A stretch of DNA of 64,000 bases from Planctomycetia bacterium (lineage in GTDB: Bacteria; Planctomycetota; Planctomycetia; Gemmatales; HRBIN36): NCBI GenBank assembly GCA_016795155.1, contig JAEUIE010000057.1:62001-126000 (forward strand), written 5' to 3'. Shown here piece by piece: positions 1 to 8,729 of this stretch; position 1 is the stretch's first letter, and every line of letters starts with the position of its first letter. Under the pieces are notes generated by a model. That model searched no databases. It saw only the letters and a program-made list of their open reading frames with translations, and was not told where the DNA came from. The translations under genes and the position numbers were made by a program.

Positions 1-2
1 AT

Positions 3-644
3 TTTGAAACCTGGAGCACCAATACGCCGACAGGTTGGACCTTGACCACGGGAGCGGCTGGGGTGACGAAAGAGTCCACCACTATTTTCCGTGGCACCTA
101 TGCCCTGAAGTTCGCCGGCAATGCGTCGCTATTACTCGATTTGAACCAGGCTGTCAGCCCGTCGCGTCTGAAGGCCCGGCAACGTTACATGCTCTCTCTG
201 GCGGTGAAAGCCAGTGGTGTGCCGGCGGCGGGCAACCTGGTGGTGAAATTTACTGGCACCGGCTACACGGCTGCCAGTTCGGAAAAGATAGATATAGCTG
301 CAGGATCGATGCCCACCAGTTGGACGCTATACAACTGCTTTATCAACCTGCCGTCGGTGCTTCCGTCCGACTGGAAGCTGTCGATTACTGTCACCGGGCC
401 CCTGAGCAACGGAACCAACCTGTTCCTGGACAGCATCTGTTTCGCTCCCGTCCGCTGGCACGGCGGGTTCAACTTTGGGCTGGTGTCTGGTAGCAGCCCC
501 TGGCTCCGGGGTGACCGGATCACCTTCACCGTTGCTAATGACGCCGCTGGCACCTTCCAGGAGTTTTTCCGCCGGTGGTTCGGGTTTCAGCTCGTCAGTG
601 CTGGGGGTGGCGGGGAGACGATCGACGATGCCCTGGCCGCTTAA
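3..644 (+). CDS. Partial virion or tail-type protein with a carbohydrate-binding-like fold (5' end outside window)
   Basis: The open frame runs in from the window edge and stops at TAA 642-644, so only the C-terminal 213 residues are seen. The start of the visible part (FETWSTNTPTGW) resembles the opening of carbohydrate-binding-like beta-sandwich modules. The remainder has alternating beta-strand patterns and a C-terminal stretch with FRGTYALKF and GTFQEFFRR. I infer a secreted or virion surface protein from its place beside terminase genes, but on the opposite strand. Its last 318 bases overlap the 3' part of the minus-strand gene at 327-845. No enzymatic motif is visible. Confidence 0.6.
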   Translation, partial: FETWSTNTPTGWTLTTGAAGVTKESTTIFRGTYALKFAGNASLLLDLNQAVSPSRLKARQRYMLSLAVKASGVPAAGNLVVKFTGTGYTAASSEKIDIAAGSMPTSWTLYNCFINLPSVLPSDWKLSITVTGPLSNGTNLFLDSICFAPVRWHGGFNFGLVSGSSPWLRGDRITFTVANDAAGTFQEFFRRWFGFQLVSAGGGGETIDDALAA

Positions 645-845
645 CTCTGGTGGCCAGGCCACGGTGAAGTCCTTCCCGTTTGCTGGGTCAATTCCCACAT
701 AGAGCTTTCTGGGTGTCTGGAGTTCTTTCCACAACTCCACCTCTTCCGGACTGGCGAACCGCTCGATGCCCTTCTGCTTCCCGCTGGTGTAGATCACCCA
801 CCACTGGTGGTATTTGCCTCGCGCTTCCAGCTTGAATTCCAGCAT
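327..845 (-). CDS. Hypothetical protein of the phage-like element, downstream of terminase
   Basis: This 172-residue product is not recognised. Its first 70 residues are compact and rich in aromatic residues (KYHQWWVIYTSGKQKG). The rest is Pro/Glu-rich and low in hydrophobic residues, like a flexible tail. The ATG lies 3 bases after the terminase stop (849-851), with a GGGG ribosome-binding stretch inside the terminase end, so the two are probably co-translated. The C-terminal half lies antisense to the plus-strand gene ending at 644. Either this is a true tail-to-tail overlap, or the real protein is shorter. Confidence 0.5.
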   Translation of the reverse strand: MLEFKLEARGKYHQWWVIYTSGKQKGIERFASPEEVELWKELQTPRKLYVGIDPANGKDFTVAWPPELSGQGIVDRLPATPSTDELKPEPPAEKLLEGASGVISNGEGDPVTPEPGAATRHQPKVEPAVPADGSETDAVQEQVGSVAQGPGDSNRQLPVGRKHRRQVDKAVV

Positions 846-848
846 GAT

Positions 849-2321
849 TTACCCCGTGGTGGCCATGATTGAGCCGAATTGCTCGCTTAAATCCAGAACA
901 TTGTAAGCCAGGGTGTCCACCTGGTCTGTGTAGACATCCAGTGTATCGTCGCCGGTGAACATTTCCAATTCCGAGAACCAGCCCTCCAGCCAGGGTGGGC
1001 CGGGATCTCGCGGGACAAAGATCTCTGCCTGGCTTGCTTTGGTGATCGATGGGGTGGCACGTGTCAGCTTGGATTTCCCCTTCGGCTCGACTTCCTTGAT
1101 CACGCACATGTTGGGATACTTCGTGCGGTCGCGGGCTTCGTTCACCAGGGCCATCTGGAAGCCGTTCGACTCGAAACCGGCGTACATCGGATTCCATCGC
1201 TGGGACAACTGGTAAAGCCGGGGGATAATCCCTTCGACGGGCAGCTTTTCCAGCACCACGTCCAGGATAAACAGGCGGCTTTTGGAGTCCTGGGCTGTGA
1301 CCAGGAAACAGGTGTTTTTCGACTGTTTCTTGGCACGGTTCGCGGGGTCCACCCAGATCGTGATCGTCAACCCAGCCTTGTAAACCAGGTTGTCAGCTCC
1401 GAAGTATCCTTCGCCGGCGATCAGCGCGTCCCCAATGTCGTTGTACCGTGGGAACCAGTCGCGGTTGTAGCGGCCCTGGCCGTGTACCGTCATATCCCCT
1501 TCTTCGAGCTGCATACGGGTGACCGGGTCCAGCTCAGCCAGGGAGAGCTTGTAATCTGCGATGTCACCGTGGGGGTTGTCCTGCATGCGCGCGGGGATGA
1601 ACGCCCGGCCCTGGTTCCACCACACCTGCGAGAAATAGCGGTTGCGGTCTTTACGCTGGCACTCCAGGGCCTCGGCACTGCAGTATCGATACTTCACCCA
1701 GGCACCGAGCTGGTCCACTGGTGGATTGAACGCAATGCGAATGCGGCTGGGGATGTGCTGGTCAGCTTTCAGGCGGCGTAAGCGGCTGATGAGGTAGATC
1801 GCGGGCTGGCTGGGTGTCAGGTGGCCTTCATCCGTGCCAATGAAGTGGTACTCGGCTGAGTTGTGGGCCAGGGCGTCCGCCATATTGCTGCCCTGGGCAA
1901 ACTTGATCTTGGCACCAGAATAGAACTCGAACTGGTGCTGCTGGGCGTTCCATTTCACCCCGGGCTTGCCTTGCCACCACTTCAAAGCTCGATCGAGAAT
2001 AGCATTCGGCTTTTTCATGTCTTCCAGCGTCTTCCGGAAGATCAATGCCGCGTAATTGGGGATGTCGTGGTACATCACTGCGGCTGCCAGCATCGCCTGG
2101 GTTTTGCCACCGAATGCCGCTCCACCATATCCCACTTCGCGCACGTCATTGTGCAGTAGAAACAGGGCTTGGCGAGGGCTGGGCTTAAACGGGATGTACG
2201 GGTTCTGCAGGACTCTCTGGTGAAACGTCTGCAGCACTCTGGCCAGCGATTGATTTTCTGTACAGTTCGAGGCTGGCGAAGTAGGGGGCGAGATCGGCTG
2301 GGTCGGGCCGGGGTGTATCAT
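849..2321 (-). CDS. Phage terminase large subunit
   Basis: This is the motor and nuclease that packages DNA into a procapsid. An N-terminal ATPase shows a Walker A motif (GGAAFGGKT, about residues 66-74) and a Walker B segment (YHFIGTDEG, near 160). A C-terminal RNase H-like nuclease begins near VDPAN, where the Asp would bind metal. The length of 490 residues is normal for the family. The chosen ATG at 2321 makes the gene overlap the end of the upstream small-subunit gene by 137 bases. A start nearer the ATPase domain is possible because the first 40 residues are low-complexity. Confidence 0.85.
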   Translation of the reverse strand: MIHPGPTQPISPPTSPASNCTENQSLARVLQTFHQRVLQNPYIPFKPSPRQALFLLHNDVREVGYGGAAFGGKTQAMLAAAVMYHDIPNYAALIFRKTLEDMKKPNAILDRALKWWQGKPGVKWNAQQHQFEFYSGAKIKFAQGSNMADALAHNSAEYHFIGTDEGHLTPSQPAIYLISRLRRLKADQHIPSRIRIAFNPPVDQLGAWVKYRYCSAEALECQRKDRNRYFSQVWWNQGRAFIPARMQDNPHGDIADYKLSLAELDPVTRMQLEEGDMTVHGQGRYNRDWFPRYNDIGDALIAGEGYFGADNLVYKAGLTITIWVDPANRAKKQSKNTCFLVTAQDSKSRLFILDVVLEKLPVEGIIPRLYQLSQRWNPMYAGFESNGFQMALVNEARDRTKYPNMCVIKEVEPKGKSKLTRATPSITKASQAEIFVPRDPGPPWLEGWFSELEMFTGDDTLDVYTDQVDTLAYNVLDLSEQFGSIMATTG

Positions 2322-2835
2322 CAGGCTTTTCTTCAGTAGGCTCTGGAAGCACTGCTGGCACCTGGGAAGGCTTACTCATTTCCCGCACTACCCCCAGCAG
2401 TTTCAGCCTCTGATCTTGCCATTTTCGCTTCTCTACACTGAAACGCGGGTCCGGTGCGGAGGTCACCACCTCGTCAGATTTCTGTTTATTCTTGCCACGT
2501 CCTGCTGATACCGTTCGCTCAGTCAACTGCTTGCGTGACTCCTCATAGGCCAGGCAGGCTTCCTTGTAGGCGCTGTCGGCAATCATCAGCTCACGGACCA
2601 GTCGGTCCTCATAGAAATCCACCGCTTCCTGGCGGTAGTATTCGATCACGGTCTTGATGTCAGCCTGTACTGTTTTGTAGCTGACTCCCCAGCCTCTTTT
2701 CCCCTTCGGGTCCGCCTTCTCGAGTTCCTTTAATCTTTGCGAAATCGCCCGGGTGGATAACTGCTGGTGGTACAGCATGGCTACGTGGGCCTGCCGCTCA
2801 CTGAGCTGGAGTTGTTTACGCGGCGAAACGATCAT
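2185..2835 (-). CDS. Putative terminase small subunit (helix-turn-helix)
   Basis: This 216-residue protein begins with a DNA-binding-like region: residues 10-60 resemble a helix-turn-helix of the kind that reads repeated steps (LSERQAHVAMLYHQQLSTRAISQRL). A charged helical middle and a Pro-rich tail follow. Its position directly upstream of, and overlapping, the large terminase gene is the standard place for the small subunit that recognises packaging sites. The name rests on that context plus the helix-turn-helix, not on clear family motifs. A regulator of the element is the alternative. Confidence 0.6.
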   Translation of the reverse strand: MIVSPRKQLQLSERQAHVAMLYHQQLSTRAISQRLKELEKADPKGKRGWGVSYKTVQADIKTVIEYYRQEAVDFYEDRLVRELMIADSAYKEACLAYEESRKQLTERTVSAGRGKNKQKSDEVVTSAPDPRFSVEKRKWQDQRLKLLGVVREMSKPSQVPAVLPEPTEEKPDDTPRPDPADLAPYFASLELYRKSIAGQSAADVSPESPAEPVHPV

Positions 2836-3110
2836 CGTGGGAAGTTACCTTGGGGAACGCTCAACAGTTTAGCAATTTATTCAGATTACGGCGTAAATCT
2901 GGTGCTAATGTGCCCAGGGAATCGTACTCCAACCCAGGGGCAGAGGGGAAATATGATCACTACTGAACAGCCATCCACCGAAATTGGGAGTAGTCGACTA
3001 CCCCTTTCTACTCCCTCAGGTGCACCATTTGCTCATTTTGCATCTCGCCTTGACTTAAAATCGCGCTTGATTTATGTGGTTTTCGTTCTGGCACGGTGTT
3101 ACATTTCATT
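2836..3110. other. Non-coding end of the integrated element
   Basis: No convincing gene lies between the terminase small subunit and the attachment site. The visible structure is a 12-base perfect palindrome (2990-3001) and an overlapping longer inverted repeat (2986-2993 with 3008-3015). Both are described as a separate entry. Confidence 0.5.
2986..3015. promoter_or_regulatory. Nested inverted repeats near the element end
   Basis: GTAGTCGACTAC at 2990-3001 is a perfect palindrome. In addition, GGGAGTAG at 2986-2993 is the exact reverse complement of CTACTCCC at 3008-3015. The two pairings are mutually exclusive. The site could be a protein-binding operator, an excision or recombinase arm site, or an RNA hairpin. 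No choice can be made from sequence alone. Confidence 0.35.
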
Positions 3111-3152
3111 CTCACACGGTAGAAGTCACTGGTTCGAATCCAGTAACGCCCA
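3111..3152 (+). other. Attachment site: 3' fragment of tRNA-Val(CAC)
   Basis: The sequence reads as the 3' half of a tRNA: anticodon loop CTCACAC (anticodon CAC), 3' anticodon strand GGTAG, variable loop, T arm with ACTGG/CCAGT stem and TTCGAAT loop, 3' acceptor strand AACGCCC and discriminator A. The bases upstream do not pair as the 5' anticodon strand, D arm or 5' acceptor strand, so it is not a functional tRNA. Identity with a tRNA stops at the anticodon loop, a known crossover zone for tyrosine recombinases that integrate into tRNA genes. Confidence 0.8.
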
Positions 3153-3236
3153 TTTAGTTTGAAGCGTACTTTCTCCTTGCAACTCATTTCGCACACCAGT
3201 ACATTTTGAAATGTTCTATTTATCCAGGAGCGTTTC

Positions 3237-4361
3237 ATGGCTGGTAAAGTCCGTGTAGCAATTGTCGGCTTGGGTTTCGGCGCGGAATTCATTCCCATTT
3301 ATCAGGATCATCCTGATGCTGAAATGTATGCCATCTGCCGGCGCGACAAGGCGGCACTTGAAGCGTGTGGCAACCAGTTCGGTGTCGCCAAACGCTATAG
3401 CAGCTACGATGAATTGCTCAAAGACCCCAATATTGATGCTGTTCACATCAACAGCCCTATTCCAGATCATGCCCGCCAATCCATCGCGGCTCTAAACGCC
3501 GGCAAACATGTGGCCTGCACCGTACCAATGGGTGTCTCCATCGAAGAGTGCAAACAGGTAGTGGAAGCCCAACGGAAGTCGGGCAAGGTCTACATGATGA
3601 TGGAAACAGTCGTCTATAGCAGGGAATACCTCTTTGCCAAAGACTTGTACGACCGTGGTGTGCTGGGGCGCATCCAGTTCCTTCGAGGCAGTCATCAACA
3701 GGATATGGACGGCTGGCCTGAATACTGGCCTGGCCTGCCTCCCATGTGGTATGCCACCCATTGCGTCAGTCCCTGTCTGGCCATCCTCAGCGACCCTGCA
3801 AAGAACCAGGTAGCCATGGCTGAGAGTGTAGTCTGTCACGGCTCAGGCCGCATCCGCGACGAACTGATCAAGAAGTACAACAGCCCGTTCGCCATCGAGA
3901 CAGCAACATTCAAGATCAAAAGCAGCGACGTGGCCGCAGAAGTCACCCGCAGCCTGTTCGACACCGCTCGCCAATACCGCGAAAGTTTCGATGTCACTGG
4001 CAGCAACGTCAGCTTCGAATGGCAACAAGTGGAAGGGGAAGAACCAGTACTGCACATGCGTGGCTTGCCTGAACCGCAAATCCCCCGCCGGGTGAAAGTG
4101 CCAGATTTCGCAGGCAGATTGCCCGAAGGTATTCGCAAGTTCACCGGTGCCATTCACGATGCTACTCATCTCAGCTTCCTGCAAGGCGCAGGTCACGGCG
4201 GCAGTCATCCGCATTTGGCACACAACTTCCTGATGGCTGTGCTAGGCAAACAATCTGCCTTCCCCGACGCTCCGACAAGTGCCAACTGGACCATGGTAGG
4301 CATCTGCGCTCATGATTCCGCGATGAAAGGCGGCGCCAGGGTCGAAATTCCGCAATTATAA
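3237..4361 (+). CDS. Gfo/Idh/MocA family oxidoreductase
   Basis: A 374-residue NAD(P)-dependent dehydrogenase-like protein. The N-terminal Rossmann domain carries the dinucleotide motif VAIVGLGFGAEF (residues 5-16). The segment NSPIPDHARQSIAALNAGKHV near residue 90 is typical of the family. The usual CEKP motif appears here as CTVPMG, a variation common in substrate-divergent members. The C-terminal half is the family's alpha/beta substrate domain. A strong CAGGAG ribosome-binding site precedes ATG 3237. Substrates in this family are mostly sugars and cyclitols; the substrate here cannot be named. Confidence 0.9.
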   Translation: MAGKVRVAIVGLGFGAEFIPIYQDHPDAEMYAICRRDKAALEACGNQFGVAKRYSSYDELLKDPNIDAVHINSPIPDHARQSIAALNAGKHVACTVPMGVSIEECKQVVEAQRKSGKVYMMMETVVYSREYLFAKDLYDRGVLGRIQFLRGSHQQDMDGWPEYWPGLPPMWYATHCVSPCLAILSDPAKNQVAMAESVVCHGSGRIRDELIKKYNSPFAIETATFKIKSSDVAAEVTRSLFDTARQYRESFDVTGSNVSFEWQQVEGEEPVLHMRGLPEPQIPRRVKVPDFAGRLPEGIRKFTGAIHDATHLSFLQGAGHGGSHPHLAHNFLMAVLGKQSAFPDAPTSANWTMVGICAHDSAMKGGARVEIPQL

Positions 4362-4467
4362 CAAGAGCCGCGCACGAAGTAAGCGGTTGCATTTTAATGA
4401 GTTGATCGAATGGAATAGGTTGACATGCTAATGCTTCGTCAACCTCAATGATTGTCGAGACTGTGAA

Positions 4468-4893
4468 ATGTCAGACTGTTTGACCTATGCATTTGGCCTA
4501 ATACTTCTTGCCGTTTTTTTGTTAATGAACTGGTTTGATCATAAGCAAACTGTTCGCAAAAAAGAACAATTTGCAGAGTTGGTTTCAAGTAGGGAAGAGT
4601 GTAAGCAGGAATTGGCTCTTGTTGACCGTGTAATGCAGGTAGTTGCAATGGTAGCAGAAGATGCAACGGGCATTCCGGTACAGCCAGACCAACTGCGGCT
4701 GGAAGATTGTCTCGACAGCGACTTGCAGTTGGGCCTTGATTCCCTTTCCTTTTTCAACCTGGAAGCTGAACTATCCAGGGAGTTTGGCATCCACTTCAAG
4801 CTGCCGGGGCGGATGATAACGGAACCAACCATCGGCATATTGGTCCTACGGGTGGAGGAGTTGGTGCAGAAGGGAAATACGGGGAATGTATGA
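4468..4893 (+). CDS. Membrane-anchored acyl carrier protein
   Basis: Residues 5-22 form one hydrophobic segment, followed by a charged linker and, from about residue 50, an acyl carrier domain. The phosphopantetheine attachment motif is LGLDSLSFFNLEAEL, with Ser92 as the predicted modified residue. Solo acyl carrier proteins are normally soluble and about 80 residues long, so this 141-residue version is tethered to a membrane. No fatty-acid or polyketide synthase gene is adjacent, which leaves its partner unknown. The stop overlaps the ATG of a 47-codon frame at 4890 (ATGA). Confidence 0.75.
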   Translation: MSDCLTYAFGLILLAVFLLMNWFDHKQTVRKKEQFAELVSSREECKQELALVDRVMQVVAMVAEDATGIPVQPDQLRLEDCLDSDLQLGLDSLSFFNLEAELSREFGIHFKLPGRMITEPTIGILVLRVEELVQKGNTGNV

Positions 4894-5033
4894 GCAAAAA
4901 GAAGCCTGCTGCCGGACTCCTCATCCCCGCCAAGCGTCAGGTGTATTCTTTCGACACCGTCGAAAGAATTGGTTCAATCCTATGGAGATGGCTATTCCGT
5001 TCCAAACCTATCCCGCATGTTGCAATTTGCTGA
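4890..5033 (+). CDS. Small hypothetical protein coupled to the acyl carrier gene
   Basis: A 47-residue frame begins inside the stop of the upstream gene (ATGA overlap), which favours translational coupling. The product is basic (MSKKKPAAG at the start) and not recognised. Part of the frame is the perfect hairpin at 4945-4969, encoding YSFDTVERI. The coding status is therefore uncertain; the hairpin could instead be a transcript-end structure. Confidence 0.3.
   Translation: MSKKKPAAGLLIPAKRQVYSFDTVERIGSILWRWLFRSKPIPHVAIC
4945..4969. repeat. Perfect 11-bp hairpin with 3-base loop
   Basis: ATTCTTTCGAC pairs exactly with GTCGAAAGAAT around the loop ACC. The core TCGACACCGTCGA recurs, with one change, in the hairpin at 5057-5073. 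No T-run follows, so it is not a typical intrinsic terminator. Confidence 0.7.
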
Positions 5034-5056
5034 ACGCTTTCCAGACTCTATGATTA

Positions 5057-5073
5057 TCTCGACACTGTCGAGA
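5057..5073. repeat. Second copy of the TCGAC-hairpin
   Basis: TCTCGAC pairs with GTCGAGA around the loop ACT. The core is nearly identical to the hairpin 88 bases upstream, and the flanking GATTGG matches AATTGG in the first copy. The pair looks like a duplicated extragenic palindrome. Confidence 0.6.
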
Positions 5074-5162
5074 CGATTGGGCTGGAGCCATTTTTTCGAA
5101 ATAATCCCCCACTTAGACTGAGACAGAGTGGAGATTCCTCACTTGTAGTCGAGATTGGACTG

Positions 5163-5525
5163 ATGAGATGGAAAACCTGGATGTCATGGGCCTTTTGCCT
5201 GTTAGGCCTGGCTGCTCCCATAGTCATCATGGGCTGGCAAATAGTTGATATGCCAGTCTTCATGTTGTTTTTGTGCTTTCTGCCCTATGTAATTGTTGCT
5301 GCTACTTCTTGGGCTGTTCGCTCTGATGCTCAATCATCATGGATTGCACTGATAGTTTCTTTTCTGGTGTCTGGCATCGGTGTGGGAAGCTGGCTGTTAT
5401 CGGAGCATCTGAGGGCTTGGGGAGGAGCCTTCATTGCACTGTTCTTTTTTATGCCTATTATTCAATTTCTTGTCTGGTTTGCCGGTGCGATCATTTCAGG
5501 ACGACGAAATGTAATCAAAATTTGA
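5163..5525 (+). CDS. Hypothetical four-helix membrane protein
   Basis: A 120-residue, very hydrophobic product with about four predicted membrane spans, separated by short charged loops. It has no recognisable family motif. It begins with ATG 5163 without a clear ribosome-binding site and ends close to the convergent yeaH gene. Codon use resembles the neighbours. Function unknown. Confidence 0.55.
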   Translation: MRWKTWMSWAFCLLGLAAPIVIMGWQIVDMPVFMLFLCFLPYVIVAATSWAVRSDAQSSWIALIVSFLVSGIGVGSWLLSEHLRAWGGAFIALFFFMPIIQFLVWFAGAIISGRRNVIKI

Positions 5526-5564
5526 AACATAGTGAGTTGAATGGAACTTCTATCTAATTTTCTA

Positions 5565-6668
5565 CTACCGCCCCGTTCCCAGCAGCGTCTTGATACTACC
5601 TAGTATCGCTTCTTTATCAGGCACCTTGGTCGTCACCACATTCTGATGTGCCCCCGATATTCCTTCGATGTGCTCCATGAACTCGCCTGAGCCATACGGA
5701 CTTTCCACCTGGGCATAACCAAAAAGATTCAGTTTAGGCAGCAATCGTTCTCGCAGGATTGCCAGGCATTTTTCGTTATCGTCACCCCAGTTGTCGCCAT
5801 CAGAGAAATGGAATGCGTAGACATTCCATTCACTGGCAGGAAACCGCTTGGTGATGATCTTGTCTGCCAGGTCGTAAGCGGTGCTGATCTTGGTCCCGCC
5901 ACTTTCGCGAGTGTGGTAAAACGTATGCTCATCCACTTCCTTGGCTGCTGCATCGTGAATGATGTAAACCTGTTCGATGCCCTTGTAGTGAGCACGAATC
6001 CAGGTATCGATCCAGAATGCCTGGATGCGGACGATCTCTTTCTGCTGATCGGTCATGCTGCCTGAAACATCCATCATGTAAACCAGACAAGCAACACTTT
6101 GAGGCAAATGAACCGGTTTCGCAGAACGATACTGCTTGTCTTCCTTGATGGGTATGATGCGGGGATCACCCGGGTTATAGGAACCAGAACTGATTTCCCG
6201 GCGTAACGCTTTCTTGTAGGTGCGTTTGAAGTGTCGAAGCGATTCCGGGCCAACCGGCCTCACACCAGAATACTTGTCACTACTGGTGACAATGTTCTTC
6301 TTGCCCTTAGGCTCAATGCGAGGCAAAGCGAGTTCTTCACCGAGAATGTCAGCCAGTTCTTCAAGCGACATTTCCACTTCGAGGATATGTCCACCCGGGC
6401 TGTCACCTGCCTGGTTGCCATCAGCGTCCTGATCGGGTGATGTAAGAGGCTGGCCAGGCTGACCCTGTCCCTGGCCAACACCACCGGAGCCTTTGGAGCC
6501 AAACCGGAATTGAGGAATTTCAATCTGGGGCAAGGGAATGCTGACGAGGTCTTTGCCTTTCTTCCCAATCATCTCACCGCGCGTGATGTACTTGCCGAGG
6601 TTCGACTTAACCTTACCCCGAACGATTTTGCGAAACCGCTGTACATCACGATCGATTTTCTGGCTCAT
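5565..6668 (-). CDS. yeaH: YeaH/YhbH family protein (DUF444)
   Basis: A 367-residue partner of the PrkA-type kinase encoded just upstream. The N-terminus (RFRKIVRGKVKSNLGKYI) is the standard opening of the DUF444 family. The C-terminal half is a von Willebrand A-like domain with the metal-binding motif DVSGSM, in MMDVSGSMTDQ. A Gly/Gln-rich linker sits between the two. In other bacteria YeaG, YeaH and a SpoVR protein act together in stress or sporulation responses, though the substrates are poorly defined. The gap to yeaG is 12 bases, so the two form an operon. Confidence 0.9.
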   Translation of the reverse strand: MSQKIDRDVQRFRKIVRGKVKSNLGKYITRGEMIGKKGKDLVSIPLPQIEIPQFRFGSKGSGGVGQGQGQPGQPLTSPDQDADGNQAGDSPGGHILEVEMSLEELADILGEELALPRIEPKGKKNIVTSSDKYSGVRPVGPESLRHFKRTYKKALRREISSGSYNPGDPRIIPIKEDKQYRSAKPVHLPQSVACLVYMMDVSGSMTDQQKEIVRIQAFWIDTWIRAHYKGIEQVYIIHDAAAKEVDEHTFYHTRESGGTKISTAYDLADKIITKRFPASEWNVYAFHFSDGDNWGDDNEKCLAILRERLLPKLNLFGYAQVESPYGSGEFMEHIEGISGAHQNVVTTKVPDKEAILGSIKTLLGTGR

Positions 6669-6680
6669 TCACGCTCCTGG

Positions 6681-8729
6681 TTACTTCTTCGTCTGGCCTC
6701 GTGCAAAGATACTGGCCACATACGTCAGCACATCCGTTGCTGATTCATCATTGTAGCCGAAGTCGCGGATAAGCCGACCTTTCACCACATCAATCTTCTC
6801 CTGCGTTGCCTTATCCACGACATTGCTCACCAGGCTGGTCAGCTTGATCGTATCCTTCTGATCTTCAAACAGCTTGAGCTCCAGTGCCTTCTGCAAACGT
6901 TCATTGGTCTTGTAATCGAACTTCTTGCCATCAATGGCAAGAGCGCCAATGTAGTTCATGATTTCCCTGCGGAAATCATCCTTGCGGCCTTCGGGAATCT
7001 CAATCTTTTCTTCAATTGACCGCATCAGTCGTTCATCGGGTTCCTCGTAGGCGCCGGTGTACTTGTTACGCACCTTTTCCCTCTGGGTATAAGCTTTCAC
7101 ATTGTCAATGTAGTTGCCGCACAGACGGGTAAGTGCTTCTTCATCTGCTGCAATCGCCCGCTGCACTTCGTTCTTGACAACGTCTTCATACTCCAGCTTC
7201 ACTTCGGAAAGGAGTTCACGGTAATGTTGCCGCTGCTCCTCATTAGTGATGAGGGCATGATGCCTGAGTCCCGTTTCCAGTTCATGCATAACCATGAACG
7301 GATTAACACAGGTGCTTTCAGAATAAGCGACCAATGCATTGCTGATCTTGTCCTGAATATAACGCGGGCTGATGCCGAGCATGCCTTCGTGGGTTGCTTC
7401 TCGCTTAAGTTCAATGACATTGTCTTCAGTGAAGCCCGGCAATGTTTTGCCGTTGTAGAGCTTCATCTTCTGCATCAGCGTCAGGTTGGCATGCTTGGGA
7501 GTCTGCATGCGAGTCAGCACCGCCCACATCGCTGCCACTTCAATGGTATGCGGAGCAATGTGCTTGCCTCGTACTTTGTCCTTGTTGAAGTCCTTCTCGT
7601 AAATCTTCACTTCATCCTTCAGACGAGTGACGTAAGGCACATCAATTTTAACTGTACGATCCCGCAAGGCCTCCATGAACTCATTGTTCTGCAGCCGCCG
7701 GTATTCTGGTTCGTTCGTGTGTCCCAGAATCACTTCATCGATATCCGTTTGGGCAAACTTCTTCGGCTTGATCTTGTGTTCCTGCGAAGCGCCGAGCAGA
7801 TCGTAGAGGAACGCGACATCGAGCTTGAGCACTTCGATGAATTCCACCAGGCCACGGTTGGCAATGTTCAGTTCACCATCGAAGTTGAATGCACGTGGAT
7901 CACTGTCGGATCCATATTCCGCAATCTTGCGGTAATTGATATCGCCGGTGAGTTCTGTTGCATCCTGGTTCTTTTCATCTTTGGGCTGGAATGTGCCGAT
8001 GCCAATACGATCCTGCTCAGAAAGCACTAGGCGATAGACTTTCACTTCTTCCTGCAGCATTTTCACCCAGTCGCCATCATATTTGCGCAGCCGTTCCTTG
8101 AATTCATAACGGCTATAAGGCGATAGATCGCCTCGAATCTGTATGGCGTAGCCATGATTGTCCTTGCGATTGGCATTGAGCGTTTCGAGCATAGCAGCCC
8201 GGTGTTCGGGTGGAATCAGGCACAGCGGCTCACCGTGCATGGGGTCTTTCGCCCAGGTGCCGTCGGAATTTTTCCAACTGAAGCTGAACAGCATGCCACC
8301 ATCCGAGCGGGAATATTCCTCCAGGCCCCGTTTGAGCAATCGGGCAATAGTGCTCTTGGCGGAACCTACCGGCCCATGCAGCAATATGACACGTCTTTCG
8401 GTGCCATAGCCCAGCGCTGCCGATTTGAACACATTCACCAGTTGCGACAGGGTGCGATCGAGGCCATAGATGGCATCGCCATGCTTGCTGGCGAACTCCG
8501 TAAAGAACTTGTAGCGGAACAGCTTATCCTTGTTCTCGTAGTATTCCTCGGTGCCATGCGACATGATCATGTCGAACAGCCGCTGATAGGCGGAACGGGT
8601 CACCTCAGGCTGTTGCCTGACAATATCCAGATAATCTTCAAACGAACCTTCCCAATGGATCTTCCGGTACTCGGTCAGATCTTGCGATTGACGTAACTGG
8701 TTCAAGAGATCGCGTGCGCTGGTCGTCAT
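6681..8729 (-). CDS. yeaG: PrkA-family serine protein kinase (YeaG)
   Basis: An AAA-type ATPase joined to a C-terminal kinase-like region, 682 residues, matching the family length. The P-loop is [12 protein letters not shown] near residue 115. The start at 8729 is chosen because GGGAGG lies eight bases upstream and the following MTTSARDLL fits family N-termini; a longer frame reaching 8801 lacks such a signal. The gene leads the yeaG-yeaH pair. The usual third member, SpoVR, is present but distant at 27275-28813. Confidence 0.92.
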   Translation of the reverse strand: MTTSARDLLNQLRQSQDLTEYRKIHWEGSFEDYLDIVRQQPEVTRSAYQRLFDMIMSHGTEEYYENKDKLFRYKFFTEFASKHGDAIYGLDRTLSQLVNVFKSAALGYGTERRVILLHGPVGSAKSTIARLLKRGLEEYSRSDGGMLFSFSWKNSDGTWAKDPMHGEPLCLIPPEHRAAMLETLNANRKDNHGYAIQIRGDLSPYSRYEFKERLRKYDGDWVKMLQEEVKVYRLVLSEQDRIGIGTFQPKDEKNQDATELTGDINYRKIAEYGSDSDPRAFNFDGELNIANRGLVEFIEVLKLDVAFLYDLLGASQEHKIKPKKFAQTDIDEVILGHTNEPEYRRLQNNEFMEALRDRTVKIDVPYVTRLKDEVKIYEKDFNKDKVRGKHIAPHTIEVAAMWAVLTRMQTPKHANLTLMQKMKLYNGKTLPGFTEDNVIELKREATHEGMLGISPRYIQDKISNALVAYSESTCVNPFMVMHELETGLRHHALITNEEQRQHYRELLSEVKLEYEDVVKNEVQRAIAADEEALTRLCGNYIDNVKAYTQREKVRNKYTGAYEEPDERLMRSIEEKIEIPEGRKDDFRREIMNYIGALAIDGKKFDYKTNERLQKALELKLFEDQKDTIKLTSLVSNVVDKATQEKIDVVKGRLIRDFGYNDESATDVLTYVASIFARGQTKK

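Larger units (their letters stand above)
1..3152. mobile_element. Right end of an integrated phage-like element
   Basis: This block holds a terminase small/large subunit pair, a small downstream gene and a truncated virion-type gene. It ends at a 3' fragment of tRNA-Val (3111-3152). Everything to the right is ordinary chromosomal housekeeping. When an element integrates into a plus-strand tRNA gene, the intact tRNA is rebuilt on the far left and a lone 3' fragment is left at the right junction, which is the arrangement seen here. The element extends beyond the left edge of the window, so no integrase or complete structural module is visible. Whether it is a live prophage or a remnant cannot be judged. 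Confidence 0.7.

Noticed and set aside
3008-3298. Minus-strand reading frame containing RYWIRTSDF
   Set aside because: WIRTSD is the classic artefact of translating the antisense strand of a tRNA 3' end; the frame covers the tRNA-Val fragment and has no ribosome-binding site.
7224-8030. 268-codon plus-strand frame
   Set aside because: Antisense to yeaG, without a signal or motif.
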